From Sphingobacterium sp. UGAL515B_05 (GTDB taxonomy: Bacteria; Bacteroidota; Bacteroidia; Sphingobacteriales; Sphingobacteriaceae): a stretch of 64,000 nucleotides of DNA. Numbering within the stretch: the first letter of the stretch is position 1; each line of letters opens with the position of its first letter. This document shows, one piece after another, positions 34,301-41,857 of the stretch. Position numbers and translations under genes: made by a program. The stretch covers positions 4,464,001 to 4,528,000 of the forward strand of contig NZ_CP109907.1 of NCBI RefSeq assembly GCF_033097525.1, read 5' to 3'. The notes below the pieces were generated by a model. It was given only the letters and a program-made list of their open reading frames with translations, ran no database searches and was not told where the DNA came from.

Positions 34301-34513
34301 ATCGCTACTGGAGACGGTGCCGATATGAATAGAGGTCTTGCGATTGTTATCATCGGTGGTTTGTTATCTTCTTTATTTTTAACCCTGGTTGTTGTACCAG
34401 TGGTGTACTCCATTTTTGACAGTCTTCAACGTCGTTTTGGCAAGAAAGAAAAAACAGATTATGAAGCCTTGATGAAGGAAGATTATGACCATGTGGATGT
34501 GGCAGAACACTAA
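31331..34513 (+). CDS. RND-family efflux pump permease (AcrB-like)
   Basis: A 1060-residue inner-membrane proton-drug antiporter of the hydrophobe/amphiphile type. The twelve-helix layout with two big periplasmic loops is clear. Marks: N-terminal ISIKRPSIIIVLFIILTLGG, proton-relay Asp pair in GLSLVVGILVDDAIVVIENI, and GLVAKNAIMLVDFANHRKEA with the R/P-rich NHARLRPILMTTIAMVFGMIP in the second half. Length is normal. It is last in tetR-tolC-adaptor-permease and is followed by a strong terminator. Substrate range cannot be told; family members export drugs, dyes or bile salts. Confidence 0.92.
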   Translation: MKITEISIKRPSIIIVLFIILTLGGLFSYTRLGYELVPKFEINVITVQTVYPGASPAEVESSVTKKIEDAISSLESIKKVESTSLEGVSIVMITLNNGADVNFLLTDAQRKINAVINDLPDDVKTPSLSKFSLDDVAIMSLAVTSNLSEKELYDLLDNKIQPVFARINGVAKVDLIGGEEREIQISVDPKKIEGYGLTISQVQQIVAASNLDFPTGNVSTRDNRTTIRLSGKVTSIEELRNLPITTPAGVQIYLRDIADVRDGIKEIEKVARLDRQNTILLQVFKQSDANAVAVSEAVKKTIAVHDKNGKVISGVEKDYAAQNIKILVANDSSEFTLNAADNVIHDLMIAIALVGFIMLFFLQSLRNAAITMVAIPLSLIATFIGLLLMGYTLNLMSLLGLSLVVGILVDDAIVVIENIHRHMEMGKNKVRAAFDGASEIGFTVTAITLVIVVVFLPIAMSTGLVANILAQFCVTVIISTLLSLLVSFTVVPWLYSRFGKLEHLSKTSFFGRIIHGFESGLNNFTHWVAGLLVWALRTWKTKLATLFLAIGLLFASFILIAKGYIGSDFFPSIDRKEFFIQLELDKDASLEKTNLLTQKAEAYIKSKPDVKEIITTVGQSSDGMASTTGSRYKSEIHVILDKENFEGNSQVYSATLKRELENKLIGAKIKTVNVGIMGAEQAPLKLTIIGASVEDAQEFAEKAADQLRKIPGAAGVKLTSEAGNPEINVKIDRDKMTSLGLNVSTVGMTMQTAFSGNTDNKYRAGDNEYDINIRYAENGRANIDNVRDLKFINNQGASISLDQFANVTFGSGPTLLERRDKSPAVSIQGQAIGRPMGTVAQEWQAQFEKLPRKPGIVFIWGGNMENQTEGFGTLGIALLASIILVYLVMVALYDSFITPFVVLFSIPLSFIGALLFLALGNQTLNIFTILGIIMLIGLVAKNAIMLVDFANHRKEAGDNTHDALVAANHARLRPILMTTIAMVFGMIPIAIATGDGADMNRGLAIVIIGGLLSSLFLTLVVVPVVYSIFDSLQRRFGKKEKTDYEALMKEDYDHVDVAEH

Positions 34514-34535
34514 AAAATAATACATTTTACAATAG

Positions 34536-34571
34536 AAAAAGGCGGCTAATAAAACATTAACCGCCTTTTTT
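34536..34571 (+). terminator. Terminator of the RND efflux operon
   Basis: GGCGGcTAAT pairs with ATTAaCCGCC (5-base loop), preceded by A5 and followed by TTTTTT, 23 bases after the permease stop. The A5/T6 flanks could let it work on both strands. Confidence 0.8.
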
Positions 34572-34663
34572 GTGTTAATTTTAGGTTAATCAATCGATTG
34601 CGTAAATATTTTTTATTACATTGCGGCGCATTAACAAAATATACACTTAAAATTGAGACATAC

Positions 34664-36505
34664 ATGTGTGGAATTGTAGGATACACAGGTTATCGTCAGG
34701 CGTATGGTATCGTCATTGACGGATTACAAAAGTTAGAATACCGTGGTTATGACAGTGCTGGAGTGGCATTGCATAAAGGTGAGCAGATCGATGTTTACAA
34801 AAAAACAGGTAAAGTCGCAAACTTGGAGGAGTTTGTGTATGGCAAAGATCTACAGTCGACCACAGGGATAGGTCACACCCGTTGGGCTACCCATGGTGAA
34901 CCTTCTGATCGGAATGCACATCCGCATTATTCCAACAGCGGACGTATTGCAATGATTCATAATGGCATCATTGAAAACTATGCTTCCTTAAAATCAGAAT
35001 TAATCAATAAAGGTTATACGTTTAAAAGTGATACCGATACAGAGGTTCTGGTCAACTTTATCGAAGAGATCCAATTGCAGAATGAATGCTCTTTAGAAGA
35101 AGCGATTCGTATTGCTTTGAAACGGGTCGTAGGGGCCTATGTGATCCTTGTATTGGAGGCAGGTCATCCGGATCGTATTATTGCAGCGCGTAAAGGAAGT
35201 CCTTTGGTGATTGGTATCGGTAAAAATGAGCATTTTTTGGGTTCAGATGCTTCCCCGATGCTAGCATACACCAAAGAAGTTGTTTACATCAATGACTACG
35301 AACTGGCCATTATCACTCCGGAGGAGTTGATCCTTAAAAATCTGGGTAATGAGCGCATCACGCCTTATGTCCAAAAATTGGATCTGGAGCTGTCGGCTAT
35401 TGAAAAAGGTGGCTTTGATCACTTTATGTTGAAAGAAATCTTCGAGCAACCGCAAACGATCTTTGACTCCATGCGTGGACGTCTGGATCTGCAATCCCAT
35501 CAGATTACATTGAGTGGCATTGAAAAATTTGCGAATGAGATCAGCAATACCAATCGCATTGTGATTGTTGCCTGTGGTACGAGCTGGCATGCCGGACTTA
35601 TTGCAGAATATGTTATTGAGGAATTATGCCGTATTAATGTAGAAGTTGAATATGCGTCGGAATTCCGCTACCGTAATCCGGTTATTCATCCGGGGGATGT
35701 TATCTTGGCGATTTCCCAAAGTGGTGAAACGGCCGATACATTGGTTGCATTGGAAAATGCAAAAAAACAAGGCGCCATCATATTGGGTGTTGTCAATGTT
35801 GTCGGATCTTCTATCGCCCGACTTTCGGATGCAGGTGCCTATACACATGCTGGACCAGAAATCGGTGTGGCGAGTACAAAAGCTTTTACGGCACAGTTGA
35901 CTGTATTGAACCTGATCGCCTTAAAGATTGCTTCTTTGAGAGGTTCGATCAGCGAGGAACGTTATCAAAAACTTGCACAGGAATTAAACGAGGTGCCTGA
36001 GAAGGTCGAGTGGATTTTGGATACGCAGGTTGATAAAATCAAAGCCATTGCCAAAAAGTACAAAGATGCCCGAGACTTTCTTTTCTTGGGTAGGGGGTAT
36101 AATTTCCCGGTTGCCCTGGAAGGTGCGCTTAAACTCAAGGAAATTTCCTATATCCATGCCGAAGGTTATCCTGCAGCAGAAATGAAGCATGGACCTATCG
36201 CATTGGTTGACGAGAACTTGCCGGTTGTTTTTATTGCTACAAAAGATGCTTATCACGAGAAGATAGTTTCAAATATTCAGGAGATCAAAGCGCGTAAAGG
36301 AAAGATTATATCGGTGGTTACCAAAGGTGATGCTGTTTCAGAAAATCTATCGGATGATTTTATGGAAATTCCGGAGGCCGATGAGATCATTGCTCCATTG
36401 ATTTCGGTTGTACCATTGCAACTGCTATCGTATTATATTGGTGTAGAGCTAGGCTTGGATGTGGACAAACCACGTAACCTGGCGAAGTCGGTAACTGTAG
36501 AGTAA
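34664..36505 (+). CDS. glmS: Glutamine--fructose-6-phosphate aminotransferase (isomerising)
   Basis: A 613-residue cytosolic enzyme that makes glucosamine 6-phosphate from fructose 6-phosphate and glutamine, the first step to UDP-GlcNAc. The ATG at 34664 is chosen over one 22 codons upstream because the mature enzyme must begin with Cys (MCGIVGYTG, nucleophile Cys-2 before Met removal). The Ntn glutaminase domain (GHTRWATHGEPS, HNGIIENY) is followed by two SIS domains (VACGTSWHAGL, ISQSGETADTL, GRGYNFPVALEGALKLKE) and ends in the typical KPRNLAKSVTVE. A DUF4954 gene follows 8 bases later. No glmS ribozyme is expected in this phylum and none is seen. Confidence 0.96.
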   Translation: MCGIVGYTGYRQAYGIVIDGLQKLEYRGYDSAGVALHKGEQIDVYKKTGKVANLEEFVYGKDLQSTTGIGHTRWATHGEPSDRNAHPHYSNSGRIAMIHNGIIENYASLKSELINKGYTFKSDTDTEVLVNFIEEIQLQNECSLEEAIRIALKRVVGAYVILVLEAGHPDRIIAARKGSPLVIGIGKNEHFLGSDASPMLAYTKEVVYINDYELAIITPEELILKNLGNERITPYVQKLDLELSAIEKGGFDHFMLKEIFEQPQTIFDSMRGRLDLQSHQITLSGIEKFANEISNTNRIVIVACGTSWHAGLIAEYVIEELCRINVEVEYASEFRYRNPVIHPGDVILAISQSGETADTLVALENAKKQGAIILGVVNVVGSSIARLSDAGAYTHAGPEIGVASTKAFTAQLTVLNLIALKIASLRGSISEERYQKLAQELNEVPEKVEWILDTQVDKIKAIAKKYKDARDFLFLGRGYNFPVALEGALKLKEISYIHAEGYPAAEMKHGPIALVDENLPVVFIATKDAYHEKIVSNIQEIKARKGKIISVVTKGDAVSENLSDDFMEIPEADEIIAPLISVVPLQLLSYYIGVELGLDVDKPRNLAKSVTVE

Positions 36506-36513
36506 GGAGGCCG

Positions 36514-38694
36514 ATGAGTGTATTGAAGAAGAAACCTTTGGAACATCTGGGCTATGGATTTATCCCAGATGAGTTTATTCCAGCAGGACAGGACGAATAT
36601 ACCCTGCGCTTTCAGCAAAACCCGCGTAATGACTACCGTGATCTGACGGAAACAGAGGTTCAACAGTTGATTAACAATGGAAACTGGTCCAGCGACTGGT
36701 CCAAGGTTAAGGTATCGGCAGTCTTTGATCCGAATCAGGTTCAGCACTGTAAATTCTATGGTCTGGTCCGTATCGGCAATTTGAGTCCGAGTTACCTGGA
36801 TTACCGCAATTTGCAGCTGCCCATTGGCCTGTATCATTCGACGATCATCAGTTCGGACTTTGGCGACGATGTTGCTGTCCACCATGTGGGTTACTTGTCC
36901 TACTTTATTGTTGGTAATGAAGTACTGTTGAGCCAGATCAAGGAAATGGAGACGGGCAGTACAGCCAAATTCGGTAATGGTATTCTCCGTGATGGTGAAG
37001 AGTCAGAAAAACGGATCGAGCTGGAGCTCTGCAATGAAAATGGTGCCCGCTCAGTTTATCCTTTTGATGGTATGCAGGCTGCAGATGTGTACCTATGGAC
37101 CCGCAATCGACATGATCATGCTTTACAGCAGCGATTTGGAGAACTGACTGATCAGAAATTTGGAGGTCAACGGGGCTATTACAGCCAGATTGGCGACCGT
37201 TGCGTCATCAAAAATACGTTAACGATCAAGAATGTCAAGATCGGGACTGATGCTTATATCAAAGGGGTCAGCAAGCTGAAAAATGTTACCGTCAATTCCT
37301 CGCAGGAATCGTATACGCAGATCGGTGAAGGCTGCGAGCTTGTTAATGGAATTATTGGCTATGGCTGTCGTATATTTTACGGCGTTAAAGCTGTACGTTT
37401 TATCCTGGCTTCCTATTCGCAGTTGAAATATGGCGCGCGTCTGATCAACTCTTATTTGGGCGACAACTCGACAATTTCCTGTTGTGAAGTGTTAAATTCC
37501 TTGATTTTTCCAGCGCATGAACAGCACCATAACAACTCGTTTTTATGTGCGGCATTGGTGATGGGCCAAAGTAATATGGCTGCTGGAGCAACGGTAGGAT
37601 CCAATCACAACTCCAGAGCTGCGGATGGTGAAATTATTGCGGGACGTGGTTTTTGGCCTGGGCTCTGTGTGAGCCTAAAACATAACTCCAGATTTGCGTC
37701 GTATTGCCTTATTGTAAAAGGGGATTTTCTGCATGAACTGGATATCAAGTTGCCTTTTACCTTAGTGAGCAATGACGTACAACATGATCAACTGGTCTTG
37801 ATTCCGGGGTATTGGTTTATGTACAATATGTATGCTTTGGTACGGAATGCCAATAAGTATGCGGCGCGAGACAATCGACATTTCAAAAACCAATATTTTG
37901 AATACGATATGTTGGCACCGGATACGGTGAACGAGATGTTCGAAGGGATGGATATGCTGGCCTTGGCTGTGGCAGATAGTCTCCACACTGCAGTTGGGAA
38001 GGATAAGCACGAACGTATTGTTGCCGGCCGGGCACTGCTTGCCAACAACATGGACCTGAAAGATCAGACAATTGTGCTGCAAGGAGCCGAAAATTCACGC
38101 AGACCGACTGTTATTCAGAAGGTTGGCGAGGCTTATCATTTATATCGTTCGTTTATTAAATACTATGGTGTACTGCACCTGATGGATGCCCTCGAGGAAG
38201 GCCAGTCACTGCAGGATATTATTGGAGCCTTATCGGGTAGATCGCGTACGAGCTGGGAAAATATAGGTGGACAGCTGATCGAAAGCAATGCCCTGCAAAC
38301 TTTCCTGGATGACGTCAAATCAAAAAAAATAGATTCATGGGATGATATTCATGAATTCTATCACGATAAAAGTAAAGCATACCCCTTAGATAAACGTGAA
38401 CATGCACTCTTGTCTTTAATAGAAGTCTTAAATTTGGAAGGTATGGTTTTATCAACAGATAAAATTGTATCTTTGTTGGATCAGGCGCTTGGACACCGGA
38501 TCTGGATTGGTGAACAGATTTATAAATCCCGTGCCAAAGACTACAATAATCAGTTCAAAAACATGGTTTATGCCAATGATGAAGAACGTGATATTGTGGT
38601 AGGAAAATTGGAGGAAAATTCTTTTATCAATCAACAACAAAAAGAATTAGAGATATTTAAGATAAGGGTTGCTAATTTGAAAGGGCAATTTTAA
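36514..38694 (+). CDS. DUF4954 family protein (left-handed beta-helix)
   Basis: A 726-residue cytosolic protein of DUF4954, a family restricted mainly to Bacteroidota. Residues ~225-400 contain hexapeptide-like turns (IGDRCVIKNTLTIKNVKIGT, DAYIKGVSKLKNVTVNSS, YTQIGEGCELVNGIIGYGCR, YGARLINSYLGDNSTISCCE) of a left-handed beta-helix as in sugar-nucleotide acyl- and pyrophosphorylases. The C-terminal ~280 residues are helical. It begins 8 bases after glmS with a strong AAGGAGG ribosome-binding site and no promoter between, so the two are co-translated; a role in hexosamine or UDP-GlcNAc metabolism is inferred from that. A strong terminator follows. No catalytic residues are known for the family. 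Confidence 0.78.
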   Translation: MSVLKKKPLEHLGYGFIPDEFIPAGQDEYTLRFQQNPRNDYRDLTETEVQQLINNGNWSSDWSKVKVSAVFDPNQVQHCKFYGLVRIGNLSPSYLDYRNLQLPIGLYHSTIISSDFGDDVAVHHVGYLSYFIVGNEVLLSQIKEMETGSTAKFGNGILRDGEESEKRIELELCNENGARSVYPFDGMQAADVYLWTRNRHDHALQQRFGELTDQKFGGQRGYYSQIGDRCVIKNTLTIKNVKIGTDAYIKGVSKLKNVTVNSSQESYTQIGEGCELVNGIIGYGCRIFYGVKAVRFILASYSQLKYGARLINSYLGDNSTISCCEVLNSLIFPAHEQHHNNSFLCAALVMGQSNMAAGATVGSNHNSRAADGEIIAGRGFWPGLCVSLKHNSRFASYCLIVKGDFLHELDIKLPFTLVSNDVQHDQLVLIPGYWFMYNMYALVRNANKYAARDNRHFKNQYFEYDMLAPDTVNEMFEGMDMLALAVADSLHTAVGKDKHERIVAGRALLANNMDLKDQTIVLQGAENSRRPTVIQKVGEAYHLYRSFIKYYGVLHLMDALEEGQSLQDIIGALSGRSRTSWENIGGQLIESNALQTFLDDVKSKKIDSWDDIHEFYHDKSKAYPLDKREHALLSLIEVLNLEGMVLSTDKIVSLLDQALGHRIWIGEQIYKSRAKDYNNQFKNMVYANDEERDIVVGKLEENSFINQQQKELEIFKIRVANLKGQF

Positions 38695-38731
38695 AAGAAA
38701 GGCTTCCGCTCGGAAGCCTTTTCTTTTTTTT
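38694..38731 (+). terminator. Terminator of the glmS-DUF4954 operon
   Basis: AAGGCTTCC pairs with GGAAGCCTT around a GCTC loop and is followed by TTCTTTTTTTT. It begins at the DUF4954 stop codon. Confidence 0.85.
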
Positions 38732-38752
38732 GTGAATCACGTATTAGCGGTC

Positions 38753-38861
38753 TTAACAGTTGGTAATGTCCCAAAAGTGGCGTTGTAGATTCTTTTTCTG
38801 CGATAGCCAGAAGCGGTCAAACTTTGATTTCTTCCAGCGCTGTGAAGCGCATCGCAGGTCC
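38753..38861 (-). pseudogene. Possible vestigial coding fragment downstream of the HMA-AraC gene
   Basis: The 109 bases after the AraC-type stop can be read on the minus strand as about 35 residues (RCASQRWKKSKFDRFWLSQ, then KKNLQRHFWDITNC) ending in TAA at 38753-38755. The Trp- and Lys-rich composition looks protein-like, but there is no start codon and nothing upstream in frame. I cannot name a family. It may be chance. Confidence 0.15.
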
Positions 38862-39428
38862 TTAGTCGTTGATCTTATCAAGTGGTTTGCGTTTATTATC
38901 TTTGATTTGCTTAAAGTGGCTTGGCGTCAATCCGGTTACTTTTTTGAATTGATTGCTTAAATAAGCAACACTGGAGTAATTGAGTTTATAGGCAATTTCA
39001 CTCAAGGTAAGTTCATCGTAAACCAATAACTCTTTGACATATTCAATTTTCTGGCCGATGAAGTATTTTTCGATGGTTATGCCTTCAACATCCGAAAAAA
39101 GATTGGAGATGTAGTTGTAATCATGGTGCACCTTCGTGCTGATGATTTCGGAAAGATTAAGGGGGGTATCGTTATGTTGATTACGGATAAGATCCAATAC
39201 GACATGTTTTACTTGTTCGATGATGACGGTTCTTTTATCGTCAATGAGTTCAAAACCAAGTGCCGAAAAATTTGAGGCAAGTTGCTTGCTCTCCGCTTTG
39301 GTCAGCTCTTCTTCAATCTCAACCTGCCCCAAAGAAATATGCTTAACATGGAGATTGAGCTTAGCCAATTCATTTTCAACAACCATAATGCATCTATTGC
39401 ATACCATATTCTTTATTGCAAGTTTCAT
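38862..39428 (-). CDS. AraC-family regulator with N-terminal HMA-like metal-binding domain
   Basis: A 188-residue fusion. Residues 1-65 resemble a heavy-metal-associated (HMA) domain: KLAIKNMVCNRCIMVVENEL, with the metal-binding CxxC at Cys-10 and Cys-13 and the beta-alpha-beta run up to GFELIDD. Residues ~85-180 hold the AraC double HTH (LSEIISTKVHHDYNYISNLF, then LTLSEIAYKLNYSSVAYLSNQFKKVTGLTPSHFKQIK, given in part). Members of this small-AraC group occur in Bacteroidota near copper or cadmium efflux genes. Here there is no metal transporter next to it, so the target is unknown; metal sensing is inferred from CxxC. The first HTH lacks a long ligand domain, so the HMA part is the only sensor. 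Confidence 0.8.
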   Translation of the reverse strand: MKLAIKNMVCNRCIMVVENELAKLNLHVKHISLGQVEIEEELTKAESKQLASNFSALGFELIDDKRTVIIEQVKHVVLDLIRNQHNDTPLNLSEIISTKVHHDYNYISNLFSDVEGITIEKYFIGQKIEYVKELLVYDELTLSEIAYKLNYSSVAYLSNQFKKVTGLTPSHFKQIKDNKRKPLDKIND

Positions 39429-39874
39429 ATATCAATTATTACTGATTTGTGTCTGCATCCTATGGTTTCATGAATGCTTCGCATGTTGTCTTTTAGAGGT
39501 CCTACGGAATATCCTGTTGATTTTATGTAGGTATATTTAATTCTTGGATGCCCTGCATGCTGTGATGCGGTCATCGGTATTTGTGCTTATCACATTGGAT
39601 ATTCCATCGGAATTATTTTAAATACAAGTTACTAATGTAAACTCAAAAATCGATAATTTATTAGACATGGAGTTGTAATATTTAGGGTTTATCTTGTAGT
39701 ATTTTGAAAACCGTGTGTGGAAAAAAAGGACGGAATGGCTAATCGGCCAGCGGATGAGCGTAATAGGCGTAATGGGCGGGCCATTCGGCGCTTTAGCCTT
39801 GAGGTCGTTAGGGGTATGTTTCAGTCAAGAGTTATTTTAGTGAAGTCTTTATTCCAGTAAAGTCCTTATTTCAG
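39429..39874. other. 446-base intergenic region
   Basis: No gene, tRNA or terminator seen. It contains an imperfect direct repeat GCGTAATAG/GCGTAATGG near 39758-39777 and, at 39831-39890, degenerate repeats of AGTxxAGTCxTTATTxCAGT running into the L,D-transpeptidase 3' end. GC is higher around 39730-39800 than in neighbouring gaps. Confidence 0.4.
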
Positions 39875-40417
39875 TTAGGGATTTATTTCAATAGCTGTGC
39901 CTATCGGAACAGCATCAAAAAGTTCGTCAATCTCTGCGTTTGTAAGTGCCATACAACCGAAAGTCCAGTCCATGTGGCGCTGCAATTTACCGATAAAGCC
40001 TAGTCCGTTTCGAAGTCCGTGGATCTTGATGTCGCCACCGACATCTTTTCCTAAACTTTTGGCGTGGGCAATATCCTGTTCATTTGGGTAGGAGACCCCC
40101 AGGTTTTTGTGATAGCTGCTATATTGATTTTTATCGTTGATCGTGTAAAGCCCTTCGGGTGTTTTTAAATCGCCTTCAAATTCTTTGGCGCCCACAGGTT
40201 GGCCGCCCAGTGAAATACGGTAAGACTTCAGGAGCTTTCCCTTACTATAAGCCAATAGTGTTCTTTTTGATTTATAGACGATAAGCTTGTCTACTTTGGC
40301 ATGCTGATCCAACGTTGGTTCTGGATAAAGATTATAGCCTATCAGGCCCAGGCAAAGTAAGACGAGGAGGCTGATTACTGTTTTTAAAACTATTCGACGA
40401 TTTCTTGGTCGCTTCAT
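39875..40417 (-). CDS. L,D-transpeptidase (YkuD) family protein
   Basis: A 180-residue protein with one N-terminal membrane anchor (TVISLLVLLCLGLIGYNL) and a YkuD domain at ~42-180. Catalytic motif: HGLRNGLG with His-133 and TFGCMALTN with Cys-155, the HxxxxxxG...S/TxGCxxL/R pattern with Thr before Phe in place of Ser. It is of the YafK-like subtype that cleaves or forms 3-3 peptidoglycan crosslinks or attaches proteins to peptidoglycan; which of these is not clear from sequence. Convergent or adjacent partners none; trpB precedes it by 94 bases and a long hairpin separates the two. Confidence 0.82.
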   Translation of the reverse strand: MKRPRNRRIVLKTVISLLVLLCLGLIGYNLYPEPTLDQHAKVDKLIVYKSKRTLLAYSKGKLLKSYRISLGGQPVGAKEFEGDLKTPEGLYTINDKNQYSSYHKNLGVSYPNEQDIAHAKSLGKDVGGDIKIHGLRNGLGFIGKLQRHMDWTFGCMALTNAEIDELFDAVPIGTAIEINP

Positions 40418-40444
40418 CTCGGAGATTGTTAGCTAATGGATAAA

Positions 40445-40493
40445 ATGTTTAGACCGAGTGCCTAACCTAGGACCCTGCACTCGGTCTAAACAT
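40445..40493. terminator. 17-base perfect inverted repeat between trpB and the L,D-transpeptidase gene
   Basis: ATGTTTAGACCGAGTGC (40445-40461) and its exact complement (40477-40493) enclose a 15-base loop. It lies 18 bases after the trpB stop, so it probably ends trpB transcription; the T-tract on the minus strand (TTTTA) is short. The stem is longer than ordinary terminators here. Confidence 0.5.
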
Positions 40494-40511
40494 GTATTTT
40501 AATGCTGCCAC

Positions 40512-41702
40512 TTAGAATTCGCGGTCAACATCTTTGTCGCCACGTCCCGAGAGGTTCACAATAGCGACTTTGTTTTTGTCTTTTAGCAATTTCACCGCAA
40601 GGGCAACAGCATGGGATGATTCAATGGCCGGAATAATACCTTCCAGTCGGGAAAGTAGCTTGTAGGCATCGATCGCCTCTGCATCTGTCACAGGGTGGTA
40701 GTTTGCGCGATTGCTATCTTTTAGCTGGGCATGTTGTGGCGATATCCCCGGGTAATCAAGGCCTGCAGACACCGAGGTTGACGGGATCGGATTGCCCTCA
40801 TCATCGACAAGGCAGTACGAAAAGGTTCCCTGGAATACGGTTGGTTTGCCAAAAGAAAGTGTCGCAGCTGTTTTTGGATAAGTTCCGGTGCCACCGCCTT
40901 CGCCACCATGAATTTCGACCTCATGATCATCGAGAAAACCCGAAAATAAGCCAATGGCATTTGATCCGCCACCTACACAGGCGAAGATGCTGTCTGGAAG
41001 GCGCCCTTCCTGATCAAGTATCTGCTGGCGTGCTTCCTTACCGATAACGCTTTGAAAATAGCCGACCATTTTTGGATAGGGGTGTGGGCCAACGTGCGAT
41101 CCCAGTAGATAATAAGATGTTGGATTTTCAACGTAATACATCAAGGCCGCATCGACGGCATCCTTCAATGTACGGCTACCTAAGTTGGTCGTTACAACTT
41201 CGGCGCCCAACAATTCCATACGTTTGACGTTAAGGGCCTGGCGTGCAGCGTCGATTTCGCCCATAAATACTTTACAGGGGATGTTTAACAATGCTGCAGC
41301 TGTTGCAGTTGCAACACCATGTTGACCGGCGCCAGTTTCGGCAATGATCTCTGTTGCTCCCATCTGCTTGGCCAGAAGAATTTGACCGATACAGTTGTTT
41401 ATTTTGTGGGAACCAGTATGGTTGAGATCTTCCCGCTTTAAATAGATTTTGGAACCGATATAATCGCTTAAATTCTTGGCGTAGTATAAAGGTGAGGGAC
41501 GACCGACATAATGTTTTAAGATCGCAATAAACTCTTTCTGAAATTCTTCTTTTTGGACATGGCTATCGAAAAAAGCAGCCAGTTTATTTAATTGCTCTTC
41601 CAGTACCGGGGGGATATAAGATCCGCCGTACGCTCCATATTGACCATTGTATTGAAGCATCTTTTCGTTTGCTTCGACAGATGCTGCTTGTGTTAGACTC
41701 AT
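40512..41702 (-). CDS. trpB: Tryptophan synthase beta chain (stand-alone)
   Basis: A 396-residue PLP enzyme that condenses indole with serine to tryptophan. PLP lysine Lys-100 (NHTGSHKINN), catalytic Glu-122 (AETGAGQHG), the GGGSNAIG phosphate cup near 238-245 and SGRGDKD near 387-393 are all present. Two spots differ from ordinary TrpB: the usual LHGxxxY of the stretch after the Gly-rich loop is FQGTFSY, and the H in SHSxSAGLDYPG is Thr (STSVSAGLDYPG). Those parts face the alpha subunit and substrate channel. There is no trpA or other trp gene nearby, so it is either a displaced trp gene or a second TrpB that uses free indole. Confidence 0.9.
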   Translation of the reverse strand: MSLTQAASVEANEKMLQYNGQYGAYGGSYIPPVLEEQLNKLAAFFDSHVQKEEFQKEFIAILKHYVGRPSPLYYAKNLSDYIGSKIYLKREDLNHTGSHKINNCIGQILLAKQMGATEIIAETGAGQHGVATATAAALLNIPCKVFMGEIDAARQALNVKRMELLGAEVVTTNLGSRTLKDAVDAALMYYVENPTSYYLLGSHVGPHPYPKMVGYFQSVIGKEARQQILDQEGRLPDSIFACVGGGSNAIGLFSGFLDDHEVEIHGGEGGGTGTYPKTAATLSFGKPTVFQGTFSYCLVDDEGNPIPSTSVSAGLDYPGISPQHAQLKDSNRANYHPVTDAEAIDAYKLLSRLEGIIPAIESSHAVALAVKLLKDKNKVAIVNLSGRGDKDVDREF

Positions 41703-41778
41703 TTTAGGCTTAAGTTTCTTGTTGTAAAAGGATATATTATTTATTGAAGCCTAATATAGTAATCTTTGCAGGTATTGG

Positions 41779-41815
41779 AAAAAAAACAAGGCATCTTTTC
41801 TAGAAAAGATGCCTG
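41779..41815 (-). terminator. Terminator of lgt
   Basis: On the minus strand AGGCATCTTTTC and GAAAAGATGCCT pair with a 2-base centre and are followed by TTGTTTTTTTT. It lies about 45 bases after the lgt stop. Confidence 0.8.
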
Positions 41816-41857
41816 TTAAATCGTGTATTTGCAAATAAGGGCATATTGCGCCCTGTT

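Noticed and set aside
34598..34663. Upstream ATG for glmS
   Set aside because: The enzyme needs Cys directly after the start Met; the ATG at 34664 gives this.
34572..34663. glmS ribozyme or GlcN6P riboswitch
   Set aside because: The leader is only about 90 bases and lacks the ribozyme core; the class is not expected in Bacteroidota.
41703..41778. trp attenuator or T-box before trpB
   Set aside because: No Trp-rich leader peptide and no T-box core; the hairpin at 41779 belongs to lgt.
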